Part shown: piece after piece, positions 1 to 10,027 of the stretch
Layout: every line of letters begins with the position of its first letter
Position numbering within the stretch: position 1 is the first letter of the stretch
Source: Candolleomyces eurysporus
Taxonomy: Eukaryota; Basidiomycota; Agaricomycetes; Agaricales; Psathyrellaceae
Length of the DNA: 40,972 nt
Assembly: GCA_027579435.1 (NCBI GenBank)
Contig: JANBPK010000724.1
Coordinates: 1-40,972 of the forward strand
Direction: 5' to 3'
Notes under the pieces: model-generated
What the model was told of the DNA's origin: nothing
Seen by the model: only the letters and a program-made list of their open reading frames with translations
Databases searched by the model: none
Position numbers and translations under genes: made by a program

Positions 1-309
1 TGTGAGACCGTGTTCTCTGTTCGCGAAGTTATCCGTCGTATATCGAACCCACCGTGTGTTAGCGAAGTCACTTTGTGAAGCATATCTATCGTTGCTGGTT
101 GAGCCTTAGCTCCCCCCTCGAACTTGCGATCGTACAAGAAGAGTTCTAGAAGCCTCTGTCAACTCGACTTAGAGCTTTTACCTATACCCCCTTGCCCGCC
201 TTTATCTTCACGAAGGTATTTGGTGTGTTGTGTTATTGTGGTTGTGTGTGTGTGTTTGAGTTCTATAGTTTTGTTGGTTAGAGAGCCCTAGTTCGCTACC
301 TGCACATCA
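1..309 (+). repeat. Partial LTR (R/U5 end) of unit 1
   Basis: Matches the 3' about 306 bp of the LTRs ending at 14119 and 27849, ending in the same CACATCA. The end is fixed by comparing with 39302, where sequence diverges right after ...ACATCA. It contains a (GT)n-rich stretch at about 224-255 and one copy of the CCGTGT-loop hairpin at 4-17. Confidence 0.9.
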
Positions 310-314
310 TCTAT

Positions 315-332
315 TGGAGCCCACCGCGAGGG
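315..332 (+). other. Primer binding site, unit 1
   Basis: TGGAGCCCACCGCGAGGG begins 5 nt after the LTR end. Starting with TGG, complementary to a tRNA 3' CCA, is the expected layout. The complement would be a tRNA acceptor end of the form ...GGTGGGCT-CCA; I cannot name the tRNA without a tRNA set from the host. Confidence 0.75.
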
Positions 333-427
333 GGAGTCTTAAAGGATCAATTGACTTCGGTTTTATTGTTTCTACGACTTGCCTTTGCGCCACCCAGTCT
401 TAATAAGACTATCATTCAGTTCGCGAA

Positions 428-2407
428 GTGCGAAAAGTCATCATTCCGCCTCTCAAAGCGAGTGATCTCGTAAAGAAACAGAAAGGAAAGCGACGAGAAG
501 AAGCTACAACTTCAGATTACCGTTCTGAGTCTCTAGAAGTCGGTCATCTTACTTCGAGAACTCAAGGAAGAAGTACAGCTAATTCTCGAAGGGCAGGACT
601 ATCGCCTGGCATCCCTACTGTGTATCCCAGAGACATTCATTCAGTTAAGCGTGCGCTTAAAGAGACAGCAGAACGCGCCCTACAAAGCGCAGATAACCTA
701 TCAACTTCGTTAGACGAAATCGAGGAGATTGCCCATAATCTTACCTCCAGTATCCGTTCAGTAGAACAAGAGAGACCAAGCCAAGAGACCACGAGCTCTC
801 GGCCCCACAGAAAAGAAAGAACTAGAACTTCACGAAGGCCAGTTCGCTTCGAAGAAATGGCTGAAATTCTAGACCCCGAGATCATGGTAGGAGATGGACT
901 CGAGAGCATGCCTACAGGCAAACAGTTCCCTCCCAACTATGCATCGAACCGTCCGCGCTACGAGAAGTCGCGAATCTTGGATTACATTCAAGAATGTGAG
1001 GAAGTAATGGCACAGAACAAAGTAGAGACAGACAGGATCAGGAAGAAGATTTTGTGCTACTACCTTACTTACACAGAGAGACAAGTCTGGATTCAGATGG
1101 ACAAATACAAGACTGGGACTTATGAACAGTTCAAAAGCCAAGTTCTCGGATTCCATCCTGAAGCCTTAAGACAGGCCAAGGGTGATATCTCACACCTGAG
1201 GATCGTTTGTGTACCTTATGTGGGTACTAAGCGAAAACATTACGATTCGTTAATTGAATTCCATCTGAAGTTCAGGCATGAGGCTGGGAAGTTAGAGAAC
1301 ACGATTGTGAGCAATCGAGAGTTAGCCGAATTATACTTAGGCACTCTTGATGAGGATTTCCGCGATCAAGTTCTCGAAGCTTTAGCGCTTGAGAATGGGA
1401 ATGACAAAGAAAAGGACTTAGTTCGGGGAGCGGAGCCCTTGAAGTGGGGCAAGTACCTAGAGAAAGCAGAGCACCTCGCGAACGTGAGGAAGCAGTTTTC
1501 CGATGGATTCAACTTCGAGAGGCAACTTGGGAGCGTTCTGCCCAAGCCTTTTTCCTTCACGAACCGAGCTACAGTTCCGGAGGCTCCGTCTGGACCTTCC
1601 GTCCCTAAAGAAAGTGCACCTCCTGTCGTCAAGAAGGAACTTGATGAAGATCGCTTATTGCAGCGTTTCCATTCGATGTTGAACGAGAAGTTCAACGAGT
1701 ACGATCATAAGAACGAGCGTTTCTTTGATGAAGTGAGGAATACCAAGGACAAGATGGACATCATGCTGAGGAATCCACACAACTTCTCGCTAAATCAGCA
1801 GAGTCGTCCTCAGAGGCCTCCACCGCCGCCCATGATGAACCAAAGTTCGCGAACTCCAATTTGTTACTATTGTAACCAACCAGGTCACTACCTGAATAAC
1901 TGTTTGGCTCGCGATGCTCATCTGCAAGCTGGCAAAATTCAAGTCAGACCGGAAGGCCTATTCACCTCTGATGGAAGGCGCCTCGTTCAGAACGAGAAAG
2001 AAAGCATGCGCGAATATGTGGACAAATATGTGACTGGAGCAGTACAGAATATGCAGGGAATGTATGACGAAGACGAATATTCCAGGCAGCAGTTCAACTA
2101 TAACTATGCCCCGGAAGTGGAATCGGTGACTCGTGAAGAGTTCCGACAATTGCAGGCTGCTATCGAGAGCCTCGCGAACAAGCCATCGTCTTCGCAAACG
2201 CCTTTGCCACCTCAGACGCAACAGTTCGTCCAAAATCAGGAGCCGGAGCGCGACTCTGGTTTAAATCAAATTCGTCGCGAACAAGAACGTATGAGCAGGG
2301 TAATGTCTCAGATGGTGGAGACTTTGGATGACCTCAAGGGGAGGAGCCAGTTTGTGGCTACACGAACCACTCCTAGCTCTTTTGATGAGGATTTTCAAGA
2401 GGACTGA
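428..2407 (+). CDS. gag: Gag capsid/nucleocapsid polyprotein, unit 1
   Basis: Retrotransposon structural protein that forms the virus-like particle and packages genomic RNA. The clear motif is a CCHC zinc knuckle, CYYCNQPGHYLNNC, at about residues 479-492, preceded by a Pro-rich stretch. The middle third is rich in aromatic and charged residues as in Gypsy capsids. The 5' end is uncertain: the codon at 428 is GTG, the frame is open back to 407 after a TAA, and the first in-frame ATG is only at 857 (residue 144). The upstream part is well conserved in the other units, so initiation may be non-AUG. It ends at TGA 2405-2407 and overlaps the pro frame by 19 nt. Confidence 0.9.
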   Translation: MRKVIIPPLKASDLVKKQKGKRREEATTSDYRSESLEVGHLTSRTQGRSTANSRRAGLSPGIPTVYPRDIHSVKRALKETAERALQSADNLSTSLDEIEEIAHNLTSSIRSVEQERPSQETTSSRPHRKERTRTSRRPVRFEEMAEILDPEIMVGDGLESMPTGKQFPPNYASNRPRYEKSRILDYIQECEEVMAQNKVETDRIRKKILCYYLTYTERQVWIQMDKYKTGTYEQFKSQVLGFHPEALRQAKGDISHLRIVCVPYVGTKRKHYDSLIEFHLKFRHEAGKLENTIVSNRELAELYLGTLDEDFRDQVLEALALENGNDKEKDLVRGAEPLKWGKYLEKAEHLANVRKQFSDGFNFERQLGSVLPKPFSFTNRATVPEAPSGPSVPKESAPPVVKKELDEDRLLQRFHSMLNEKFNEYDHKNERFFDEVRNTKDKMDIMLRNPHNFSLNQQSRPQRPPPPPMMNQSSRTPICYYCNQPGHYLNNCLARDAHLQAGKIQVRPEGLFTSDGRRLVQNEKESMREYVDKYVTGAVQNMQGMYDEDEYSRQQFNYNYAPEVESVTREEFRQLQAAIESLANKPSSSQTPLPPQTQQFVQNQEPERDSGLNQIRREQERMSRVMSQMVETLDDLKGRSQFVATRTTPSSFDEDFQED

Positions 2408-3738
2408 GGAAGGATACCTCTGCCGCGCGAAAAACCCCGGTTGGTCGCGGCAAGCAGGTTCCGGAGGCCACTCGGAGAAAACCCAACCCTGTACATATAG
2501 AAAGTGAGTCTGAAGAAGAAGAAATCATCGAGAAGCAAACGAGAAAAGAGTCTGTGGGGGAGACAATTGAGAAGTCCACGAAAGGAGTTCGTTTCAGAGA
2601 GCCGGTAGTGGAGCAGCCCAAGAAGAAGTTACCAGAAAGACCCTTCGTCATGGTGCCGCCACTGAGAACTAAACCGCTCGCTCCTTTTGGAGAACAACTT
2701 CGCGAAGAGGCCAGGACCACTAGGCCTACTTCAAGTCCCCTTCCTGTACTCGAGAAAAACCAATCATATCGAAATCGTGCACCTATTGAAGATGAAGAAG
2801 CGTTGAGAAGAATTGTAGAAGAGCTGATCAATACCAAGTTCACTACGAGCTTGAAAGATCTGGCTAGTGTTTCTGCTCCTGCCAGGGAGTACTTAAAGAA
2901 GTTGATCACACGCAGAAAAGTGGCTCGTGAAGAAGGAAAAGCGTCGGACTTGGAGTACCAGATTATTTCACTCATAGATCTGGTCTCACAAAGTCAAGAA
3001 GAAAAGATTGTTCAGTTCTTGAACCTCTTAGACGGCGACGAGATTCGCGAAGAAGAAACTGAAGTTCGGGAACTTGATCCGGAACCTGAGCCAGTTGTCG
3101 TGAACACTTTTGTGCAGTTAGAAGATTTGCCTCGCGCAGAAGTCTTCTGTGCTAAAGACTTGCCTGGAATTCCAGATGGCGCATTCGTGATGACAGACCC
3201 AGTCGAGCAGTATCTTCACTCGCTTGCTGAAGGAGAAGAGCCCCGTCCTATTCTAGTAGCTCGTGAATCTGTTGCCCTTAGAACAGTATTCCCGTTGATC
3301 CACAAATCTGCGCGAGCAGAAGTACTTTTAGATACTGGATCTCAAATCTGCTCGATGGATGCGGACGTAGCTCGAAACTTAGGCATTGCATGGGACCCAG
3401 ATATCGTCATCCATCTCCAGTCAGCAAATCGGACTGTCGAGAAGACGCTGGGCCTCGCGAAGAACGTCGAGTTTGATTTTGGAGGCGTGTTGGCCTACAT
3501 TCAATTACATATCATTCGACGACCTGCTTATAGCGTTCTGCTGGGTAGACCTTTCGACGTCGCGATGAGTAGCGAAGTCTCCAACAAGACAAATGGGGAT
3601 CAGTTCTTAACTTTGAAGGACCCCAATACTGGCAAGCGGCTTACTATTCCTACGTTCGCGAAGGGAAAACTGCCGCCTCATATACAAAAAGAACTTTGGA
3701 ATCAGGAGGAGCGAAATTTTCGAGCCTCGAGGATTTGA
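2389..3738 (+). CDS. pro: Pro: retropepsin-like aspartic protease, unit 1
   Basis: Aspartic protease that matures the Gag-Pol polyprotein. The catalytic DTGS lies at nt 3331-3342 in the context VLLDTGSQICSMD, and LLGRPF further on is the expected C-terminal hydrophobic-Gly motif of the fold. The long N-terminal part is acidic, Pro/Lys-rich and probably a linker. The frame is open from 2389, lies -1 relative to gag, and has no suitable early ATG, so it is probably made by frameshifting. The 19-nt overlap with gag contains only a TTTT run (2392-2395), not a canonical heptamer. The C-terminal end overlaps the pol frame. Confidence 0.88.
   Translation, partial: GFSRGLRKDTSAARKTPVGRGKQVPEATRRKPNPVHIESESEEEEIIEKQTRKESVGETIEKSTKGVRFREPVVEQPKKKLPERPFVMVPPLRTKPLAPFGEQLREEARTTRPTSSPLPVLEKNQSYRNRAPIEDEEALRRIVEELINTKFTTSLKDLASVSAPAREYLKKLITRRKVAREEGKASDLEYQIISLIDLVSQSQEEKIVQFLNLLDGDEIREEETEVRELDPEPEPVVVNTFVQLEDLPRAEVFCAKDLPGIPDGAFVMTDPVEQYLHSLAEGEEPRPILVARESVALRTVFPLIHKSARAEVLLDTGSQICSMDADVARNLGIAWDPDIVIHLQSANRTVEKTLGLAKNVEFDFGGVLAYIQLHIIRRPAYSVLLGRPFDVAMSSEVSNKTNGDQFLTLKDPNTGKRLTIPTFAKGKLPPHIQKELWNQEERNFRASRI
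3663..3669 (+). promoter_or_regulatory. Candidate -1 ribosomal frameshift heptamer GGGAAAA, unit 1
   Basis: In the pro frame the bases read G GGA AAA, matching the X XXY YYZ rule. A -1 slip here enters the pol frame, which is open from 3570 to 7523. The site lies in the 169-nt pro/pol overlap and is conserved in the other units. Confidence 0.6.
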
Positions 3739-6700
3739 TTCGCGAGGATCAAGGAGAAGTGGGACTCGTCCTCGAGCGAGATGAAGTAACAGGCGAGATG
3801 TCCTTTACCCACATGTTTACAGCAGAAAATCATACATTTACACAAAAAGAGTTGCAGTTAGCGTATGTTCAGATGGCGATGCAAGGGATGGAGTTAGACA
3901 CAGAGGAGAAGAAGTTAGCAAGTTCGCGCTTACAAACGTATCTTCGTGAAGTTCGAGAAGAGGTCGCGGACCCAACCGTAGTCTTCCAGCAGCAAGAGGC
4001 TAGCCCTAACACTGCCCCAACCGGCTCGTCTCAGGACAAAAGGGCGAAGGCAAAGATGAAAGGCGTCTCTACTGGGACTAAGTACAAGAAGGTGGCCGAT
4101 AAAGTGAAGCCAGTGCTCGGGAACCTCGACGAAAAGTTCAGAATAGTTCGCGAGATCCAGGGTGACCCTTTGGCTGACCTCCCGAAGCTACCAACAAGTC
4201 CCCAGGAGTTTGTACCTACTGGAAGGTACACAGAAGAGCGTAAGAAAGCGATGGACAAACTTCATCAAGGTCCCTTTTTGTGGCCTGAAGAAAGAAAACT
4301 ACTTCACGAATTTGTGGGCATCCATAATACGGCCTTCGCTTGGGATGATACAGAAAGAGGGAGTTTCAAATCTGAATACTTTCCCCCTATTGTTATCCCA
4401 ACGGTCGCGCACGTTCCTTGGGTACTTAAGAATAGACCGGTGCCACCTGGACTTTATGACAGAATTTGCGAGTTGATCAGAAACAAGATTGAGGCTGGAG
4501 TTTATGAACCCTCGAATTCTTCCTATAGATCGAGATGGTTCTGCGTGTTGAAGAAAGATGGCGAGAGTTTGCGAATTGTGCATAGTCTTGAACCTCTAAA
4601 CAAGGTTACTATTGCGCATTCAGGAGTTCCACCTGCTACGGAGGACTTGGCTGCTAAATTTGCGGGTCGCGCATGCGGAGGATGTCTAGATTTATATGTC
4701 GGCTATGATGAGCGACTTCTAGCTCCTGAGTCTCGAGACTTGACGACTTTTCAGACGCCTTTTGGCGCTATGAGACTCGTGACTTTACCGATGGGATGGA
4801 CCAATTCCGTACCCATTTTTCATGACGATGTTACCCACATTTTGCAGCCAGAGATTCCCGAAGTAACTTGGCCGTTTCTCGATGATGTACCAGTTGGAGG
4901 TCCGAGGAGTCGGTATGAAACCAAGGATGGTGGTTATGAGACGATTCCAGAGAATTCAGGAATCCGAAGATTTGTCTGGGAACACTTCGAGAACTTGAAT
5001 CGAGTGGTCCAGCGCATGAAGTATTGTGGAGGAACCTTTTCAGGAAAGAAATCGGTTCTTTGCGCGGAAGAGTTTGTAGTGGTAGGCCACTTATGCACTT
5101 ACGAAGGAAGGAAGCCAATTCCCGAACGTGTTGAAGTCATACAACGATGGGGACCATGTATGTCTGTGTCCGATGTGAGATCCTTCTTAGGAACCATTGG
5201 AACCTTCCGAATCTTTATTAAAGACTTTGCGAAGCGGGCAGAACCCATTCAACGTTTGACACGAAAAGAAACACACTTCAAATGGGAAGAGGAACAAGAG
5301 TTAGCGATGGAGGACTTGAAGAAAGCGGTTCGCGAGGCGCCATGCTTGCGATCGCTCGATTATGACATCGATACTGAGATTAAACTCTCGGTAGATACTT
5401 CCTATATTGCTATCGGATGGTATATCAGCCAACAAGACGCCGAGGACTTCAAGAAGTGGTGGTACGCTCGTTTCGGGTCAACCCTGCTGACGCCTCGCGA
5501 GGCTCGTTATTCACAACCAAAACGCGAACTCTTTGGTTTGATGCGTGCTCTTGATGAAAACAAATATTGGTTGATCGGCTGTCGACGATTGGTAGTGAAG
5601 ACGGATGCTCAGTACATTAAGGGGATGCTTAATAACCCTGAAGATGGACCCAACTGTACAATCAACAGATGGATAGAGCAGATTTTGATGTATCATTTTG
5701 AGTTGAGGCATGTGGCAGGAAAGACCTTTGCAGCAGATGGTCTTTCACGAAGGACAAAGCAGCCGGGAGATCCAGATCCAAAACCTTGGGACCACTCCTA
5801 TGAGGATCATGACGGTCTTAGAGGATATACCAAGCCTCACGAAGAGGATCCTGAGCCTTTGGACTTTGAAGAATTTAAGAGAGAAATAGACACGAGAGGC
5901 GGATATGCTCAGACATCGCTAGCTTCGCGAAGAGACCTCGAATTAGAACTCTTTGACAATGAACTTTCGCAACTCTTGATCTTGGAGAGCAGAGTTCGAG
6001 AAGCGGAGAAGACTGAAAGACAACAAATGGTGAACGTCGAGATGCTTCCAGACCTAAGTCTAAAGGAAGACCCGGATGCTATTGAAGAGTACGATGAGGA
6101 GAGAAGGGCAAACTGGGCCAGAAAGTTGGATGAACGACTTCCTAAAATACAGAAGTGGTTGCAAGGGCCGCTCTCGAGACCTGAAGGAATTGAACCTAAG
6201 GACTTCGGGAAGTGGGTTCGCGAATGTAGCCATTTCTACGAAAAGGACAATAAGTTGTATCGTCGACAAGCTGGTTTCCCTCAGACCGTAGTCGCGAAGG
6301 AACACAGGATGTACATGATGAGATCTGCTCACGATGCATTGGGACACAGAGGAGCTTGGGCGACGACTCAGTTCTTAGCGAAGCGGTTCTGGTGGCCGGA
6401 CTTAGAAGGAGACGTCGCTTGGTACTGCAGAACGTGTCATGTATGCCAGTTGCGTACAAAAATGCTCCTGAAGATTCCGCCACGAGTTACAGAGACCCCT
6501 TCAATTTTCCAAGTGTTGCATGCAGATGTCTTACACATGACGCCCGCTAGTAATGGCTGCAAGTATATAGTCCATGGTCGTTGTGCATTGACGAGCTGGG
6601 CAGAAGGCAGGCCGCTTCGCGAAGACAACGGTGTGGCAATTGGGGCATGGCTGCTCGAAATAATAACGCGCTGGGGTTGCATGCGAGAAATCGTAACGGA

Positions 6701-7523
6701 CAATGGAGGGTCCTTTGAGAAGGCAACGGCGTGGCTCACGAAGAAATATGGTATTAAGGGGATTAAGATTTCACCCTATAACTCTCAAGCCAATGGGCAG
6801 ATAGAGAGGCCTCACTACGATCTTCGGGACATGTTGTTCAAAGCCACAGGGGCAAAGACGAGTCAGTGGTTCTGGTACTTCCCTCATGTGTTATGGGCGG
6901 ACCGAATCACTTCGCGAAGACGCTTTGGTGTTTCTCCGTTCTTTATTGTAACAGGAGCTGAACCAGTGGTACCTCTAGACATTCAGGAAGCCACTTGGTT
7001 AGTAGAACCACCTAGCGGTCCCCTTACAACCGAGGAACTCATTGGCCAGCGAGCCAAGGCCTTAGCGAAGCATCGTGACCTAGTTGAGGAAATGAGAAGT
7101 AGAGTGGACAAGGAGAAACGTGATCGGGTCGCGAAGTACGAGAAGGAGCACGCGGCAGTAATCAAAGACTATCGCTTTAAGAGGGGTGATTTGGTTCTGC
7201 TCAGGAATACGAGCATCGAGAAAAGCCTGGATAAGAAGATGAAACCGAGGTATCTTGGTCCCTTAGTAGTGGTGTCAAGGAATAGGGGAGGCGCTTATAT
7301 CTTGGCTGAATTGGATGGCACAGTGTTACAGTCGCCTTCAGCAGCTTTTAGAGTAATCCCTTACCACGCCAGGAAGAGGATCGAGCTCCCTCCCAACGTT
7401 CACGAATTTATCGACATCTCGGCAAAGTCACTTCGCGAGATGAAGGAGTCAAAGGACGAGGGAGACATGGAAGACTTAGCGTTTAGAGGCATGCCTGAAA
7501 GTTCGCGAACCACGAATGAGTAA
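3669..7523 (+). CDS. pol: Pol: reverse transcriptase, RNase H and integrase, unit 1 (intact)
   Basis: Makes and integrates the element's cDNA. Numbering from nt 3696 as residue 1 (1,275 aa): RT spans roughly 250-500 with the catalytic FLDD at 394-397 in place of the usual YLDD. RNase H carboxylates are D567, E611, D637 and D681. The integrase zinc site is H879-H884-C914-C917, and the catalytic triad is D944, D1002 and E1037 (57 and 34 residues between). A GPY/F-like module (YLGPLVVVSR) starts near 1186. The order RT-RNase H-integrase identifies Ty3/Gypsy. I see no chromodomain. There is no ATG at the frame start, consistent with -1 frameshifting from pro. The only uninterrupted pol in the window. 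Confidence 0.94.
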   Translation, partial: TAASYTKRTLESGGAKFSSLEDLIREDQGEVGLVLERDEVTGEMSFTHMFTAENHTFTQKELQLAYVQMAMQGMELDTEEKKLASSRLQTYLREVREEVADPTVVFQQQEASPNTAPTGSSQDKRAKAKMKGVSTGTKYKKVADKVKPVLGNLDEKFRIVREIQGDPLADLPKLPTSPQEFVPTGRYTEERKKAMDKLHQGPFLWPEERKLLHEFVGIHNTAFAWDDTERGSFKSEYFPPIVIPTVAHVPWVLKNRPVPPGLYDRICELIRNKIEAGVYEPSNSSYRSRWFCVLKKDGESLRIVHSLEPLNKVTIAHSGVPPATEDLAAKFAGRACGGCLDLYVGYDERLLAPESRDLTTFQTPFGAMRLVTLPMGWTNSVPIFHDDVTHILQPEIPEVTWPFLDDVPVGGPRSRYETKDGGYETIPENSGIRRFVWEHFENLNRVVQRMKYCGGTFSGKKSVLCAEEFVVVGHLCTYEGRKPIPERVEVIQRWGPCMSVSDVRSFLGTIGTFRIFIKDFAKRAEPIQRLTRKETHFKWEEEQELAMEDLKKAVREAPCLRSLDYDIDTEIKLSVDTSYIAIGWYISQQDAEDFKKWWYARFGSTLLTPREARYSQPKRELFGLMRALDENKYWLIGCRRLVVKTDAQYIKGMLNNPEDGPNCTINRWIEQILMYHFELRHVAGKTFAADGLSRRTKQPGDPDPKPWDHSYEDHDGLRGYTKPHEEDPEPLDFEEFKREIDTRGGYAQTSLASRRDLELELFDNELSQLLILESRVREAEKTERQQMVNVEMLPDLSLKEDPDAIEEYDEERRANWARKLDERLPKIQKWLQGPLSRPEGIEPKDFGKWVRECSHFYEKDNKLYRRQAGFPQTVVAKEHRMYMMRSAHDALGHRGAWATTQFLAKRFWWPDLEGDVAWYCRTCHVCQLRTKMLLKIPPRVTETPSIFQVLHADVLHMTPASNGCKYIVHGRCALTSWAEGRPLREDNGVAIGAWLLEIITRWGCMREIVTDNGGSFEKATAWLTKKYGIKGIKISPYNSQANGQIERPHYDLRDMLFKATGAKTSQWFWYFPHVLWADRITSRRRFGVSPFFIVTGAEPVVPLDIQEATWLVEPPSGPLTTEELIGQRAKALAKHRDLVEEMRSRVDKEKRDRVAKYEKEHAAVIKDYRFKRGDLVLLRNTSIEKSLDKKMKPRYLGPLVVVSRNRGGAYILAELDGTVLQSPSAAFRVIPYHARKRIELPPNVHEFIDISAKSLREMKESKDEGDMEDLAFRGMPESSRTTNE

Positions 7524-7817
7524 AGGTGCTGAGGACAGCATTTCTTTTAAGTCGGGGGGAGAGAAGTATGCTTCGCGAACTATATTTTCGCGAGTTACCT
7601 TTGGGATCAGCCTTCAAGGCATAGAAAAACTCAAAAACAGGGGCAGTTTTAAAAAGAAGGTAGACTTAAGAGAGTACTATGCGATTACAGGGGGCTAATG
7701 CAAAAAAGTAGCTACTGTTTTCCATATTAGTAAGAGGGAGTTCAAGAAGTTGAAAGACGACGAGTTAAGAGTTCAAGACAAGTTAAAGAGAGACGTATTT
7801 GAGGGTATATATATATC
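7524..7817 (+). other. Post-pol noncoding segment with internal hairpin and polypurine tract, unit 1
   Basis: Sits between the pol stop and the convergent gene A stop. It holds a TGCTG-AGGA-CAGCA hairpin (7527-7540) and a purine tract AAGTCGGGGGGAGAG (7549-7563). The rest is AT-richer and conserved in all three units. A short plus ORF (7516-7698) changes its N-terminal frame between units, so I do not call it a gene. Confidence 0.7.
7549..7565 (+). other. Internal polypurine tract after pol, unit 1
   Basis: AAGTCGGGGGGAGA here is identical over 14 bases to the terminal tract at 12752-12765, yet is followed by GAAGTATG instead of an LTR. It could act as a second plus-strand primer or be a relic of an ancestral 3' end. 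Confidence 0.65.
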
Positions 7818-9148
7818 CTAAATCTCGATGGCGGGATCAAGAGGAATGATTTCGGGAGCTTCAGGAACTTCAGGAGCCTTCTCAGAGCAGAAGGTAGCCA
7901 AAGAAGACTTGAGGGCAGCGTATTCCTTGTTGAGGATCTCCCAATAGTTCGCGAAGATGTGGAGCTTGTGGATAACAGAAACCATCTCCAAACAAGTCTC
8001 GCTAATGGCACGACGAAGGGAATCTTCTTCCTGAGCATGCTCAGTAAAGTTCGCGATCGCACCATGGGTCTTAGCGAGGACCAAAGAGATAAACTCGTTG
8101 GAAATAGCCCTGTCATCGACTTCGAGAAGTTAGAGAAGTGACAAGAAAGGAAAGAGGAGGAAAGACTTACTATATTCGAGCAAGCCACCATCGGGGAAAA
8201 GACGATGAGCGGTTCGCGAAATGGTAGAACCGGTGTCGATGGGAGGCAAGTCCCTCTCAGCGCGAGCCCGCTTCGAGTTCAAAGCCATAGACCTCAGGTA
8301 GGCAGGAGAACCAGTATCCATGCCAGGAACCGAGATATAATCCATCTTCCGAGTGGTAGGGACAGCTGGAGGAGCCAAGGCGCGCATAGAGGCCTTTCCC
8401 TAAGAGCAAAAGTTAGAAAGAAGACTTCGAGAAGAGTAGGGAGAACTTCACGAACCTTTCCGCGACCTTTAGAAGGGGTAGGCTCAGACATGGTCACATC
8501 GACATCAACCACTGAGTTGTCGGTGGTGGACGGAGCGCCTCCAGAAGAAGAGTCAGAATCAGGAGTATCGGAGAACTCAATGACAGTACCAGAAACTGAG
8601 AAAGCGAGGGTTCGCGAAGGCAGAATGTCAGACTTGAGAAGGTCGCGAGGAGGAAGATAAGGCAAACCGTTGTTCAAACCGCGACGAGCCTTGCTTTCGT
8701 TCTTGAGATCGGTGGCCAAGGCCAGCACGGACTTCACGACCTCGCTAGGGAAGCTGATGTTGTGATCAGAGCACCAAGTCTGATGCGTGAAGATCACCGC
8801 GGAAGCCTGGCGAACGAAAGACACGAAGGTTGGGTCGGTCCTAAGGATTTCGACAGCCTTCGGTTCCCAGTCCTGGTTCGCGAAGTCAATAAGAGACGGA
8901 TATCAAGGAAGGAGTAAAGGACGAACGTCGAACAGAAGGACTATGGCACGCAGGGCCGCCTTCATGAGGAAAACAGTCGACTTCGAGACCGCACCATCCG
9001 CCTGGAACTCGGCACCAGCATCCTTGCGAAGCTGAACCAATTTCTTGGCTTCGGCGTTGATGACCTTCACAACCAGAGGCTCCTGACTTGCAAAGTCGAG
9101 AAGCACGGCGTCAGCATCGAGAGGAGGGGTAGTTTTCTTGGGAGGCAT
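7818..9148 (-). CDS. Antisense accessory gene A, unit 1 (5 exons, 365 aa)
   Basis: Unrecognised protein encoded opposite to gag-pol. Exons, 5' to 3' on the minus strand: 9148-8927, 8872-8668, 8595-8456, 8399-8171, 8119-7818. They sum to 1,098 bp, a multiple of 3, with one open frame from MPPKK to PAIEI and a TAG stop. Introns are 54, 72, 56 and 51 bp, all GT...AG; CTAAC-like branch sites occur in the last two. The 72-bp intron is in frame if retained; I call it spliced because the unit 2 equivalent must be. The product starts with a short basic run, has a Ser/Asp-rich middle (SDSSSGG) and a predicted helical C-terminal half. I see no signal peptide or membrane segment. Exon lengths equal those in units 2 and 3. 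Confidence 0.8.
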
Positions 9149-10027
9149 GTTGGGAAAGTAAAGAATGAGAATGAGGGTGAAGAAAAACGGTCGGAAAAAT
9201 TGGCTTTTATGTCGCGAACGGCGCACGGACCTTCACGAAGGTATCCGAGTGTTATTCCGAGGTATCNCATGATTATTAGCTTGGTTTTACAATCCACTCT
9301 GTCCGGTTTATTCATCAGGATCATAGCAAGAATAGGATTGGCTCTTNGCGAAGAGATTGCCCCTTTTGATAGGCCGGCTACNTTGCTTCGCGAACAGCTG
9401 ATGACGATAAGGGATCGACGCATGTGTCAATCAGTAAGGAACTCTCACACTTCGCGAAGCTGCTCCTTGGCNAGGTNAAAGCTTCGGGGATCANGCCCGA
9501 AGANAGGAAAGGTTTCGTGAAGAGCTGGACNACACTCTGAAGTCTCTTGTATCCTGAAANGACTTAGCTGANGGCCAGAAAAGAGCACGCAAGCAAGGGT
9601 ATATTTGANCTAANAGNTACAGNAGTGACAAAAGACCTGGAATGTGCTGAGGGTAATGATGCAGATTAACGATGATGCTGTATATGTAAAGAAGTTCGCG
9701 AAGTAGAAAGAAGTCGAGATGGGCCCATCCGGCCAAGTAAAATCGAGCGCGAGGAAGGAGAAAAGTAAGGGAGGAATAGACCTCTCGACGACGATAGGCA
9801 TGGGTCGGAACGATGAAGAGTAATGAAGATGAAGAAAGCNGGGCCCACCCGGGAGGAGTTCGCGAAGCGATAAGCGGACGTCGAAACCATACCGCATAGG
9901 CTCGACGACGATGAACGCTTCGCGAAGCCTCTTAATTGCCCACCACGGCCCTGCTGCCAAGAAGGGGAAGGTAGATAACAAAAGAAGAGACAAGAGAGGG
10001 TGCAAGAAGAGTACGACGACGATATGT
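9149..10027. other. Intergenic region between genes A and B, unit 1
   Basis: Both flanking genes are on the minus strand, so this holds the 3' region of gene B and the presumed promoter and 5' leader of gene A. A block GCGCACGGACCTTC near 9220 recurs upstream of gene A in unit 2. About 15 ambiguous bases cluster in 9267-9840, so reading frames here are unreliable. I see no supported gene. Confidence 0.5.

Noticed and set aside
216..419. Possible leader intron (AAG|GTATTT ... ATTCAG|TT) removing LTR end and primer site before gag
   Set aside because: Joining these sites gives no in-frame ATG; a TAG lies upstream at 170-172 in the joined frame. Splice signals alone are too weak.
1366..1695. 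Minus-strand ORFs inside gag, pro and pol, repeated in each unit
   Set aside because: They recur only because the sense genes are conserved; they are shadows with no independent support.
7516..7698. 60-aa plus-strand ORF after pol
   Set aside because: Its N-terminal half is in a different frame in unit 2, and the DNA there is conserved as hairpin and purine tract rather than as codons.
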